5,799 nucleotides of DNA from positions 1-5,799 of the forward strand of contig JABSRY010000172.1 of NCBI GenBank assembly GCA_013214985.1, read 5' to 3'. The notes below the pieces were generated by a model, which had not been told where the DNA came from, did no database searches, and worked only from the letters and a program-made list of their open reading frames with translations. Origin of the DNA: Hyphomicrobiales bacterium (lineage in GTDB: Bacteria; Pseudomonadota; Alphaproteobacteria; Rhizobiales; OSC116). The position numbers and the translations under genes are program-made. Below are positions 1 through 5,771 of this stretch, in pieces (position 1 is the first letter of the stretch; every line of letters starts with the position of its first letter).

Positions 1-97
1 GCAGAATTATGCTTATGAAGAATATTCCATAGAATTAGCGCAAAATATAGGCAATATTACACCAGAATAAAGTGAATTATTATGGTTGAAATGCGTT

Positions 98-126
98 AAT
101 AAAAACGCAGTGTAATCTGATGCGTT
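98..126 (-). terminator. Possible rho-independent terminator of the operon
   Basis: On the minus strand AACGCA (126-121) and TGCGTT (109-104) form a perfect 6-bp stem around an 11-nt loop. The stem runs straight into a T-rich tract (TTTTT at 105-101, then ATT). The position, about 70 nt past the SDR stop, suits the end of the operon. The stem is short and half AT, so it would be weak. A further AACGCA at 97-92 could compete for pairing with TGCGTT. The hairpin lies inside the epimerase-like ORF, which fits that ORF being non-functional. Confidence 0.35.
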
Positions 127-143
127 AGCCCTGCCTAACTCGG

Positions 144-169
144 GGGCAAGGGTTAATTCGGCCTTGCCC
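144..169. repeat. Inverted repeat / GC-rich hairpin past the SDR gene
   Basis: GGGCAAGG (144-151) and CCTTGCCC (162-169) are perfect 8-bp complements around a 10-nt loop. This is the strongest stem in the 3' end of the operon. No T-run follows on either strand, so it is not a classic terminator by itself. It could protect the upstream mRNA from 3' exonucleases or act together with the hairpin at 104-126. It also coincides with the epimerase-like codons (AGKAELTLAP), so the symmetry may be coincidental. Confidence 0.5.
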
Positions 170-197
170 GCCGAAATATTAACCAATCCAGTCATAA

Positions 198-941
198 CTA
201 CCAACCACCGTCAATTGCAAAATTCTGCCCCGAAATCATATTTGCCGCAGGCGAGACTAAAAAATGAACAAGGTCTGCGACTTGCTCGGGCTGAATTCTA
301 GATTTTAAAGATTGTCTATCCAAAATCCAATCATTATATTCTTCCAATTTATCCCCAAAAATTCGTTCTTCTGCGTCTGAAACAACGGCACCCGGAGCAA
401 CTGAATTGACATTAATACCAAACGAACCCAGCTCGCGAGCAAGGGATTTTGTAAGCCCAAGCATAGCACCTTTAGAGGCTACATATGGCACATAACCATC
501 CCAATGACCGTTTAATGTTAGTGATGTAAAATTAATAATTTTACCATATTTTTTTGTCTTCATAGCGGGTGCACAAGCTCCAATTAAGGTGAATGCGGCG
601 GATGAATTTATCCTAATTTGGTCTTCATACTCTTGTAACGAAAATTCTTCAAATGGTTTATTGATGATAAGAGCAGCATTGTTAATCAAAATATCAAACC
701 CACCAACAGAGTCCGATAATTCTGAAACACAACTTAATACGTTTTCTAAATTATTTAAGTCACAACCAAAATAATCAATGTTGCTCCCAAGATTTTTGAC
801 AATTTCATCAGCATTTTCAAAATTAGGGCGCTCTAGAATGATAATCGTTGCGCCTTCTTTTGATAATTTCACCGCTTGAGCACGTCCGAGGGAACCAAAT
901 CCACCAGTTAAGAGCACTTTCCTATTTTGCAAATCTGTCAT
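198..941 (-). CDS. SDR-family NAD(P)-dependent oxidoreductase (probable sugar dehydrogenase)
   Basis: This is a 247-residue classical short-chain dehydrogenase/reductase, a cytosolic Rossmann enzyme of normal length. Visible motifs are the nucleotide-binding turn TGGFGSLG (12-19), Glu37 at the end of beta-2 (favours NAD over NADP), Asp61, NNAA (87-90), Asn112, catalytic Ser140, Tyr153-x3-Lys157 (YVASK), the PG motif at 183-184 and a C-terminal SGQ...DGG. Asn, Ser, Tyr and Lys are all present, so it should be active. In the glycine turn the usual TGxxxGxG has Ser17 where the middle Gly is expected, with a Gly one position earlier. The ATG at 941 follows a good AGAGGG ribosome site 8 nt after the ATPase stop. 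In this operon it most likely oxidises the imported sugar, a lactol or a sugar-acid hydroxyl. That role is inferred, and SDR substrates cannot be read from sequence. Its base composition is more AT-rich than that of the transporter genes. Confidence 0.9.
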   Translation of the reverse strand: MTDLQNRKVLLTGGFGSLGRAQAVKLSKEGATIIILERPNFENADEIVKNLGSNIDYFGCDLNNLENVLSCVSELSDSVGGFDILINNAALIINKPFEEFSLQEYEDQIRINSSAAFTLIGACAPAMKTKKYGKIINFTSLTLNGHWDGYVPYVASKGAMLGLTKSLARELGSFGINVNSVAPGAVVSDAEERIFGDKLEEYNDWILDRQSLKSRIQPEQVADLVHFLVSPAANMISGQNFAIDGGW

Positions 942-949
942 AATCCCTC

Positions 950-1681
950 TTATAATACTTCATGCACTTCTTCAATTGATGTATCTTCAATACGTTTATC
1001 GAGCACAATTTTGCCACGCGCCATCGCAACCACTCGGTCACAACATTCAAACACATGATGCATATTATGGCTAATGAAAATACTGGTCACATTTTGATTT
1101 TTGAGAGATTGTACAAACCCTATTACTTTTGCGGTTTCTTTTACTGACAGGTGATTTGTTGGCTCGTCCAATATCATTAAACGGGATCTAAAATGCATAG
1201 CACGGGCAATTGCCACGCCTTGTCGTTGACCACCAGACAGTTCGCCAACCAACGCGTCAGGCGATCTTAAATGCAAATTTACATCTGCTATAGCCTTAAC
1301 ACTATCGTCACGCATTTTCTGCTGATCCATTATACCAATACCAAACAATGATACCTTTAACGGCTCACGTCCAATAAACATGTTACGGGCTATCGACATG
1401 GTCGGCACCATGGAATTATATTGATAAATAGTTTCAATGCCTAAATCCATAGCATCCCGCGGGTTGCGAATATTCACCAACGCACCATCAATCTCTATTT
1501 CACCTTCATCAGCTGTTTGTGCGCCCGATAAGATATTGATCAAAGTTGATTTACCCGCGCCATTATCGCCAATCAGGCCAAGCGCTTCATTAGGATTGAT
1601 ATCCAACGATACACCTCGCAGTGCATGAACACCTGAATACCATTTGTGCATATTACGAATTGAAATTATTGGAGCGATCAT
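950..1681 (-). CDS. Sugar ABC transporter ATP-binding protein, single-domain CUT2 (FrcA-like)
   Basis: This 243-residue ABC ATPase energises sugar uptake from the inner face of the membrane. Visible elements are aromatic A-loop Tyr15, Walker A GDNGAGKST (38-46), Q-loop Gln87 (IYQYNSMVP), signature LSGGQRQ (148-154), Walker B LMILDEPT (168-175), a D-loop-like NHLSV and switch His205 (ISHN). All catalytic elements are intact. It carries one nucleotide-binding domain, like the fructose importer ATPase FrcA, unlike the ~500-residue duplicated RbsA/XylG proteins, so it should act as a homodimer. A longer reading from 1726 is possible, but those 15 extra residues overlap the permease end out of frame. 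The ATG at 1681 has a GGAG (1693-1690) at 8-nt spacing and begins 2 nt after the permease stop, so it was chosen. Confidence 0.93.
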   Translation of the reverse strand: MIAPIISIRNMHKWYSGVHALRGVSLDINPNEALGLIGDNGAGKSTLINILSGAQTADEGEIEIDGALVNIRNPRDAMDLGIETIYQYNSMVPTMSIARNMFIGREPLKVSLFGIGIMDQQKMRDDSVKAIADVNLHLRSPDALVGELSGGQRQGVAIARAMHFRSRLMILDEPTNHLSVKETAKVIGFVQSLKNQNVTSIFISHNMHHVFECCDRVVAMARGKIVLDKRIEDTSIEEVHEVL

Positions 1682-1683
1682 AT

Positions 1684-2700
1684 TCACGTCTCCACTTTCA
1701 TCGATTTTGCGCGTTTTCGTAGCCAAGAGTTGGCAACCACTGCAAATATGGTTAAGAAACCAATGGCAAATTTAAACCAATTTGAATCCACTTGGCTTAA
1801 CACCAAACCATTATCGATCACTCTAATTAATATCGCGCCTATCACACCGCCAATCACCGCACCAACACCACCATTTAATGCCGTTCCGCCAATCACCGCT
1901 GCGGCGACCGCTTGTAGCTCCCAACCTTCTCCGATGGATGGCAAAGGCGAACCAAGTCGTAATACTTGTAACATACCTGCAAAGCCTGCAAGTACCGAGC
2001 ATAACATAAAGGCCGCAATTTTAACCCGTGCTGTCGGAATGCCCATGGCATCCGCCGCTGGTAAAAAACCACCTGTCGCCTTTATCCAATTGCCAAAATT
2101 AGTACGGCTCATCATCAAAGATGCCGCAACTCCAATTAAAACAAACCAAATGAATGACATTCTAAATAAGTGACCCGGTCCAACAAATACAGTAAACAAC
2201 CAATTGGGCAAATCATTTGGCAATAATGGCGGAAAACCACCAGATATAACAATGGTCAAAGACCTCGCAATAAATAACATCCCTAAAGTGGTAATAAAAC
2301 TTGGAATTGCAAATTTAACAGTTAAATAGCCATTGACAAAACCTATTAAGAGCGCAAAAGCCATGCCAGCAACGAATGCAAAAAAGAACGGCGTGCCGTC
2401 GGCCATTAGTACCGCCATGGTCATTGGCATTAAAGCAAAAACCGAACCAACGGACAGATCAAATTCACCAGCAATCATTAAAATTGTGACGCCAATTACC
2501 ATCAGCCCAATTTCCGGTAAAATCCCCAAAATACCTCTTAAATTATTGGCATTTAGAAAAACCCCATCAGACAAATATTGAAATAATATTATCAGCCCGA
2601 CCAGCAGCACCAATGCCGCCAATTCTGGTTTTTCCATATAAACTTTTAACGCGCGTTTCATATAGTCAAATTTCCTCATAAAGTCGAGATTGGCACCCAT
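1684..2700 (-). CDS. Sugar ABC transporter permease, CUT2 family (BPD_transp_2)
   Basis: This 338-residue, very hydrophobic inner-membrane protein has about eight to ten membrane segments (roughly 27-44, 61-77, 83-100, 104-122, 135-152, 181-197, 227-245, 264-292, 311-325). It matches ribose/xylose/fructose-type permeases: MIAGEFDLSVGS (75-86) is the hallmark loop, and GGTALNGGVGAVIGG (271-285) is the conserved Gly-rich segment near the ATPase contact. The family usually has a 'GGN..AA...GI' motif before the latter, and here it reads GGFLPAADAMGI (210-221), with Phe for the usual Asn. It would form a homodimer with the adjacent ATPase. The start is uncertain. ATG 2700 has only a GGGG 8 nt upstream, next to a small hairpin. 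ATG 2661 has a GAGGA about 11 nt upstream and would give a more typical N-terminus (MKRALKVYMEKPEL). Confidence 0.92.
   Translation of the reverse strand: MGANLDFMRKFDYMKRALKVYMEKPELAALVLLVGLIILFQYLSDGVFLNANNLRGILGILPEIGLMVIGVTILMIAGEFDLSVGSVFALMPMTMAVLMADGTPFFFAFVAGMAFALLIGFVNGYLTVKFAIPSFITTLGMLFIARSLTIVISGGFPPLLPNDLPNWLFTVFVGPGHLFRMSFIWFVLIGVAASLMMSRTNFGNWIKATGGFLPAADAMGIPTARVKIAAFMLCSVLAGFAGMLQVLRLGSPLPSIGEGWELQAVAAAVIGGTALNGGVGAVIGGVIGAILIRVIDNGLVLSQVDSNWFKFAIGFLTIFAVVANSWLRKRAKSMKVET
2673..2677 (-). promoter_or_regulatory. Alternative ribosome binding site inside the permease 5' end
   Basis: GAGGA on the minus strand lies about 11 nt before an in-frame ATG at 2661-2659. It is a better Shine-Dalgarno match than anything before ATG 2700, though the spacing is long. 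If used, the permease would be 325 residues and the gap after the binding-protein gene would be 62 nt. Confidence 0.35.
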
Positions 2701-2704
2701 GTCG

Positions 2705-2720
2705 CCAACCCCGCTGTTGG
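2705..2720. repeat. Small hairpin between binding-protein and permease genes
   Basis: CCAAC (2705-2709) and GTTGG (2716-2720) are 5-bp complements around a 6-nt loop and fill most of the 23-nt gap. Hairpins at this place in sugar ABC operons are known to stabilise the binding-protein end of the mRNA and lower permease output. This one is short and has no T-run, so it is at most a mild attenuator or stabiliser. Confidence 0.35.
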
Positions 2721-2723
2721 TAT

Positions 2724-3704
2724 TTATCTCAAACCTTTTACCGAAAGAGCCATAATGGCGTCCGCGTCCGCAGGCGTTACAATGCCCTGCCCAGTATCGA
2801 CATCTGCCGGTGCAAGGCCAATCTTATGAGCCAAATAAGCCTGCATTACCGGAATAAAGCCCTGCATATATGGTTGTTGATCGACCTGAACTTGGATATA
2901 ACCCGCTTGCATTTGTTGTACCGCTTCAGGCACAAGATCAAAACCACCAAGCAATACTTTACCTGGTGCAATGCCACGGTCTTTAAGCACTCGGGCTACA
3001 GCTGCATGCCAAAAACCGGTATCAAAATAAGCTGTGGTATCTGGGTTTGCATTCAAATAAGCACCAACGCGGTCGGAAGTAATCGCCAAATCTGTACCAG
3101 AATCAATGCGTTTCCAGCTTATATCTCGATCAGGATTGGTTTTTTTATAATCTTCCAAAAAATCCATCACACCTCCGCCGCGCGCTTCAGACCAATTTTG
3201 ACCTGGTGCAGAAATACCGACCAGCACTTTGATAGCGCCTTCTTTAGGGAAATGAGCCGACATGGCTTTACCAAGCGAATAACCCGCTGGACGGAATCCT
3301 TGACCTACAAATGCTGCACGGGCGTTGCCATCAGCACCTTCACTGTCATCAACATTAACCGCAATAACAATAACGCCGTCATCCACTGCTTGGCTGATCA
3401 CTGCATCAAGGGCTTTATCGTCAACAATTGACGTGAATAAAGCATCGGGTTCTCTGGCAAGAGCCGCTTCCATATTGGCAAGCTGTTGTTGCACATCACC
3501 CTCTGTTTGAGTGAAAATCATCTGACAATTTGCATCTATTTTATCACAAGCATCTTCGAAGCCTTTTTTAACGGCTTGCCAAAATGTATTGGATGCGGAT
3601 GAGTGATGGGTGAACACAATGTCCATTTTTTCAGCGTGGCCAATGCTAACTGAACTCGCCATTAATAGAGCCGTCAAAGCGACGGTATTTAGTAACTTTC
3701 TCAT
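2724..3704 (-). CDS. Periplasmic sugar-binding protein of ABC transporter (Peripla_BP_4 type)
   Basis: This 326-residue secreted protein captures the sugar in the periplasm and delivers it to the permease encoded next. It has a clear Sec signal peptide: MRK, hydrophobic core LLNTVALTALLMASS, and likely cleavage after Ala24 (IGHA/EK). The mature part is a two-lobed type-I binding fold of the ribose/galactose family, opening with the strand MDIVFTHH. Candidate ligand contacts are FW (41-42), the acidic cluster NVDD (117-120), Arg138, Glu173/Arg175, Asp228 (FDTG) and Asp256 (GGFD), with Gln276 after the last hinge. Cys53 and Cys60 may form a disulphide. The ATG at 3704 has an excellent GGGAGGAAG site 5 nt away, the strongest in the operon, which fits the usual excess of binding protein. 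It lies 30 nt after the dehydratase gene. The ligand cannot be named. Confidence 0.93.
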   Translation of the reverse strand: MRKLLNTVALTALLMASSVSIGHAEKMDIVFTHHSSASNTFWQAVKKGFEDACDKIDANCQMIFTQTEGDVQQQLANMEAALAREPDALFTSIVDDKALDAVISQAVDDGVIVIAVNVDDSEGADGNARAAFVGQGFRPAGYSLGKAMSAHFPKEGAIKVLVGISAPGQNWSEARGGGVMDFLEDYKKTNPDRDISWKRIDSGTDLAITSDRVGAYLNANPDTTAYFDTGFWHAAVARVLKDRGIAPGKVLLGGFDLVPEAVQQMQAGYIQVQVDQQPYMQGFIPVMQAYLAHKIGLAPADVDTGQGIVTPADADAIMALSVKGLR

Positions 3705-3709
3705 ATCTT

Positions 3710-3715
3710 CCTCCC
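3710..3715 (-). promoter_or_regulatory. Strong ribosome binding site of the binding-protein gene
   Basis: GGGAGG on the minus strand, 5 nt before ATG 3704, is a near-perfect Shine-Dalgarno. It is much stronger than the sites of the neighbouring genes and probably raises binding-protein synthesis above that of the permease and ATPase. Confidence 0.75.
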
Positions 3716-3734
3716 ATGAGATTATTTTAAGCTA

Positions 3735-4943
3735 TCAAATGCTTTTTGCATCCGATGTTTTTCGGAATGTAGTGAATGCCTTGTCTAAATCAGGGTTCAG
3801 CTCCATTCCTAGTCCAGCGCCTTCAGGCACTGTTATTCTGCCATTTTTTACAATTGGCAAATTGGTTACAAGGTCTCGATACCAAGTATTGTAAAACGCC
3901 CGCACACTTTCTTGCACAAGAGCATTGGGTGCATTTAATGATAGATGGGTTGAAGCACATAACACCACCGGTCCTGTGCAGTCATGCGGGGCAATCGGCA
4001 AATGCCAAGTCTCGGCCATTGACGCAATTTTTTGTGCTTCAGACAGGCCGCCGCACCAGCTAATATCGAGGTTAAATATGCCGGCTGCGCCAGTTTCAAT
4101 AAGGTCCCTAAACGCAAAGCGTGAACCTAAAGTTTCAGAGGCAGCAATCGGCGCTGTTGACGCTTCTGCATAACGTTTTAAGCTAGACAGACTGTCCATT
4201 TTAATAGGATCTTCGTGCCAAAATGTATTATATGGCTTTAACGCTCTAGCAATTTCAATGGCTGGCAACAACTGCCACATAAGATGAAACTCAATCATAA
4301 TATCCATTTTATCGCCAACGGCTTTGCGAATTTTCTCAATTGGCTCAAGCCCAGCTTTCATATCCGCAGGCGATATATATTGCCCTCTAGTTTTTTCAGC
4401 AACCACGTCAAACGGCCAAATCTTCATGCCGGTTATACCTTCTTCAAGCAATGAGATGGCAAGCTCATCGGCATTATTCATAAAGGCATTTAAATCGTCA
4501 TAATCATTATGCTTAATGCTCTTTATGTTATAATTTTTAGTATTTTGACCAGTGGCTTTTTTAATATATTCTGTGCCAGCACAGGTGTTATAGGTACGAA
4601 TATCCTGACGTGTAAAGCCACCTAATAACTGAGCGATTGGTTGATTGGTTACCTTACCGAACAAATCCCATAAAGCAATGTCAAATGCCGAATTACCACG
4701 CACCTCAACTCCCGTTGATCTAAAACCAAGATAGCCCACTAAGTCAGCTGAAAGCCTATCAATTTCAAGTGGATTACGACCTATAACAATTGGCACGAGC
4801 GTTTCATGTATGTAAGCTTCAACGGCTTTGGCACCAAAAAATGTCTCACCTAATCCAACCAAGCCCTCATCGGTATAAACCTGAATCCATAACAGATTTG
4901 GACGCTCTTCAATACGAATTGTTTCTATTTTTGTAATTTTCAT
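3735..4943 (-). CDS. Enolase-superfamily sugar-acid dehydratase (mandelate racemase/muconate lactonizing enzyme family)
   Basis: This 402-residue cytosolic enzyme has the two-domain enolase-superfamily layout: an N-terminal capping domain (~1-125, with VEVRGNSAFDIALWDLFGK at 79-97) and a (beta/alpha)7-beta barrel. Predicted Mg2+ ligands are Glu218 (IEFH), Glu244 (WHEDPI) and Glu270 (ASETLGSR). The general-base dyad is Asp293 (NLDISWCGG) and His320 (APHDCTGP). Glu345 (VQES) sits where it would support the active site, and His220 next to the first ligand recalls galactonate/mannonate-type dehydratases. The barrel strand holding Lys174 reads MKIWPFD. These features suggest dehydration of an aldonate to a 2-keto-3-deoxy acid, though a racemase, epimerase or cycloisomerase is not excluded. 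A loop at ~125-150 looks longer than usual. The ATG at 4943 lies 6 nt after the regulator stop with no clear ribosome site, suggesting translational coupling. The exact substrate is not recognised. Confidence 0.88.
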   Translation of the reverse strand: MKITKIETIRIEERPNLLWIQVYTDEGLVGLGETFFGAKAVEAYIHETLVPIVIGRNPLEIDRLSADLVGYLGFRSTGVEVRGNSAFDIALWDLFGKVTNQPIAQLLGGFTRQDIRTYNTCAGTEYIKKATGQNTKNYNIKSIKHNDYDDLNAFMNNADELAISLLEEGITGMKIWPFDVVAEKTRGQYISPADMKAGLEPIEKIRKAVGDKMDIMIEFHLMWQLLPAIEIARALKPYNTFWHEDPIKMDSLSSLKRYAEASTAPIAASETLGSRFAFRDLIETGAAGIFNLDISWCGGLSEAQKIASMAETWHLPIAPHDCTGPVVLCASTHLSLNAPNALVQESVRAFYNTWYRDLVTNLPIVKNGRITVPEGAGLGMELNPDLDKAFTTFRKTSDAKSI

Positions 4944-4949
4944 AGCGTA

Positions 4950-5675
4950 TTATACCAAACCTGCGTCTATTAAAACTTTGATTGAATCATCAAAATGTGC
5001 ACTCATTAATTCATTTGCCTTTAACGGATCTCCAAGCACAATGGCATCAGCTATATCAATATGCGTTTGAATCATCTCTTCACGCTGACCATGCTGGGTT
5101 CTATTTCGCCAACCAATCGACCATGACTGACGTGAAACACCTTGAAACGCACCAACAATAATGGCAAATACAGGGTTTTTGGATGCTTTTGCAATTTCAA
5201 AATGAAATGCCAAATCATGTTCCATAGCTTTATCTGGTGCGTTAATATGTTCCATCATTTGCATTGCATGATAACGAATCGACTTAGCTTCTGCTTCACT
5301 TCGACGCAAAGATGCTAAAGTAACAGTTCTAACTTCAATAGTTCGCCTCACATCATAAATTTGCTGAACACTAATCTGTTCGGTCAAAACACCATGTTCA
5401 ATCATTAAGGACATGGCACCATGATCGAGATGCGCTATAGTGGCGCGCTTACCAGCACTTAAATTAATCAATCTAATTGCCGCAAGCGATCTAAACGCTT
5501 CTCTAACAACCGTTCTAGAAACTTTAAGTTCTTTCGCTAAGTTTAATTCACTTGGTAATTTATCCCCCGGACTAAGCGCCTCTTTACGAATATACTGAGT
5601 AATTACTCCAATAGTTTTGCTAACTAAATCCGTACTATCCTTTTTAAATTCAATTTGAATTGTATCTTGATCCAT
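4950..5675 (-). CDS. GntR-family transcriptional regulator, FCD (FadR C-terminal) subfamily
   Basis: This 241-residue regulator has an N-terminal winged helix-turn-helix (~15-82, with PGDKLPSELNLAKELKVSRTVVREAFRSL at 36-64) and a C-terminal all-helical FCD ligand domain (~105-230). The four FCD metal ligands are visible: Asp154 and His158 (DLAFH), His205 (QTHID) and His227 (SAHFDD). Such sites bind a divalent metal that coordinates a carboxylate effector, in keeping with sugar-acid or keto-acid sensing. It is the first gene of the operon, 6 nt before the dehydratase. A perfect palindrome of the FCD operator type lies 24 nt upstream of its start, so it probably represses its own operon until a pathway sugar acid binds. 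The ATG at 5675 is preceded by AAGAGG at 4-nt spacing. Family assignment is firm; effector and repressor role are inferred. Confidence 0.93.
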   Translation of the reverse strand: MDQDTIQIEFKKDSTDLVSKTIGVITQYIRKEALSPGDKLPSELNLAKELKVSRTVVREAFRSLAAIRLINLSAGKRATIAHLDHGAMSLMIEHGVLTEQISVQQIYDVRRTIEVRTVTLASLRRSEAEAKSIRYHAMQMMEHINAPDKAMEHDLAFHFEIAKASKNPVFAIIVGAFQGVSRQSWSIGWRNRTQHGQREEMIQTHIDIADAIVLGDPLKANELMSAHFDDSIKVLIDAGLV

Positions 5676-5698
5676 AATTCCTCTTGGTCATTTCTTGT

Positions 5699-5717
5699 AA
5701 ACTTGTATAACAAGTTT
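5699..5717. promoter_or_regulatory. Probable FCD-GntR operator (19-bp perfect palindrome)
   Basis: AAACTTGTATAACAAGTTT has 8-bp perfect arms around ATA. Its core TTGTATAACAA (5703-5713) fits the TNGTNNNACNA pattern known for FCD-subfamily GntR operators. It lies between the candidate promoter and the start of the FCD regulator gene, a position where binding would block the operon. An extra TTGTA half-site occurs at 5695-5699, 8 bp from the matching half of the palindrome. Confidence 0.75.
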
Positions 5718-5735
5718 GTATGTATTGACTACTAC

Positions 5736-5764
5736 CTTATAATTTTATAGCTGTCAATAAACAA
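5736..5764 (-). promoter_or_regulatory. Candidate sigma-70-type promoter for the operon
   Basis: On the minus strand TTGTTT (5764-5759) and TATAAG (5741-5736) are 17 nt apart, giving a good -10 and a partial -35. An overlapping perfect -35, TTGACA (5757-5752), also exists, but 17 nt on it meets only TAGTAG (5734-5729), a poor -10. Either reading puts transcription start at about 5722-5729, just before the palindrome, so a bound repressor would sit at roughly +5 to +30. The true pair of elements cannot be decided by eye. Confidence 0.45.
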
Positions 5765-5771
5765 TATTGTT
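5760..5771. repeat. 12-bp perfect palindrome upstream of the promoter
   Basis: AACAATATTGTT is fully self-complementary and overlaps the candidate -35 region. It could bind a second regulator, or be a chance AT-rich palindrome. It does not fit the TNGTNNNACNA pattern because it lacks the 3-nt centre. The surrounding 5718-5799 stretch holds no gene that I can see. Confidence 0.3.

Larger units (their letters stand above)
13..195 (-). pseudogene. Truncated aldose 1-epimerase-like ORF (probable gene remnant)
   Basis: The ATG at 195-193 lies 2 nt past the SDR stop codon, so translation could be coupled to the SDR. The ORF codes for 60 residues. Residues ~3-19 (LVNISAGKAELTLAPELG) look like the first beta strands of aldose 1-epimerases (galactose mutarotases), which typically begin with a 'G..EL.L.PE.GG.I' segment. 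After the ELG the resemblance stops: the second glycine is Arg, and no frame below position ~135 continues an epimerase. Full-length members are about 280-340 residues, so this could only be a remnant. An epimerase would fit a sugar-import and oxidation operon, since it interconverts the anomers of an aldose. The similarity is short and judged by eye. The ORF could instead be a non-coding tail containing transcript-end hairpins, or a small unrelated peptide. Confidence 0.4.

Noticed and set aside
1682..1726. Upstream start of the ATPase at 1726
   Set aside because: The extra 15 residues are charged, not ABC-like, and overlap the permease C-terminus; the ATG at 1681 has a good GGAG site and begins the family's usual N-terminal strand.
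1730..2173. 147-codon plus-strand open frame inside the permease gene
   Set aside because: It is an antisense shadow of a permease, and its Pro/Thr/Ala-rich product is typical of reading opposite Gly/Ala-rich membrane segments.
2826..3431. 201-codon plus-strand open frame inside the binding-protein gene
   Set aside because: It lies wholly antisense to a gene with a clear signal peptide, fold motifs and ribosome site, and its translation has no recognisable domain and looks compositionally unnatural.
3735..4173. Several plus-strand and one minus-strand open frames within the dehydratase gene
   Set aside because: All overlap well-conserved barrel motifs of the dehydratase and show no ribosome site or domain of their own.
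4944..4954. TATAAT box just before the dehydratase start, as a possible internal promoter
   Set aside because: The hexamer arises from the regulator's last codons and stop (GTA TAA TAC), there is no TTGACA-like element 16-18 nt upstream, and it would give a nearly leaderless start.
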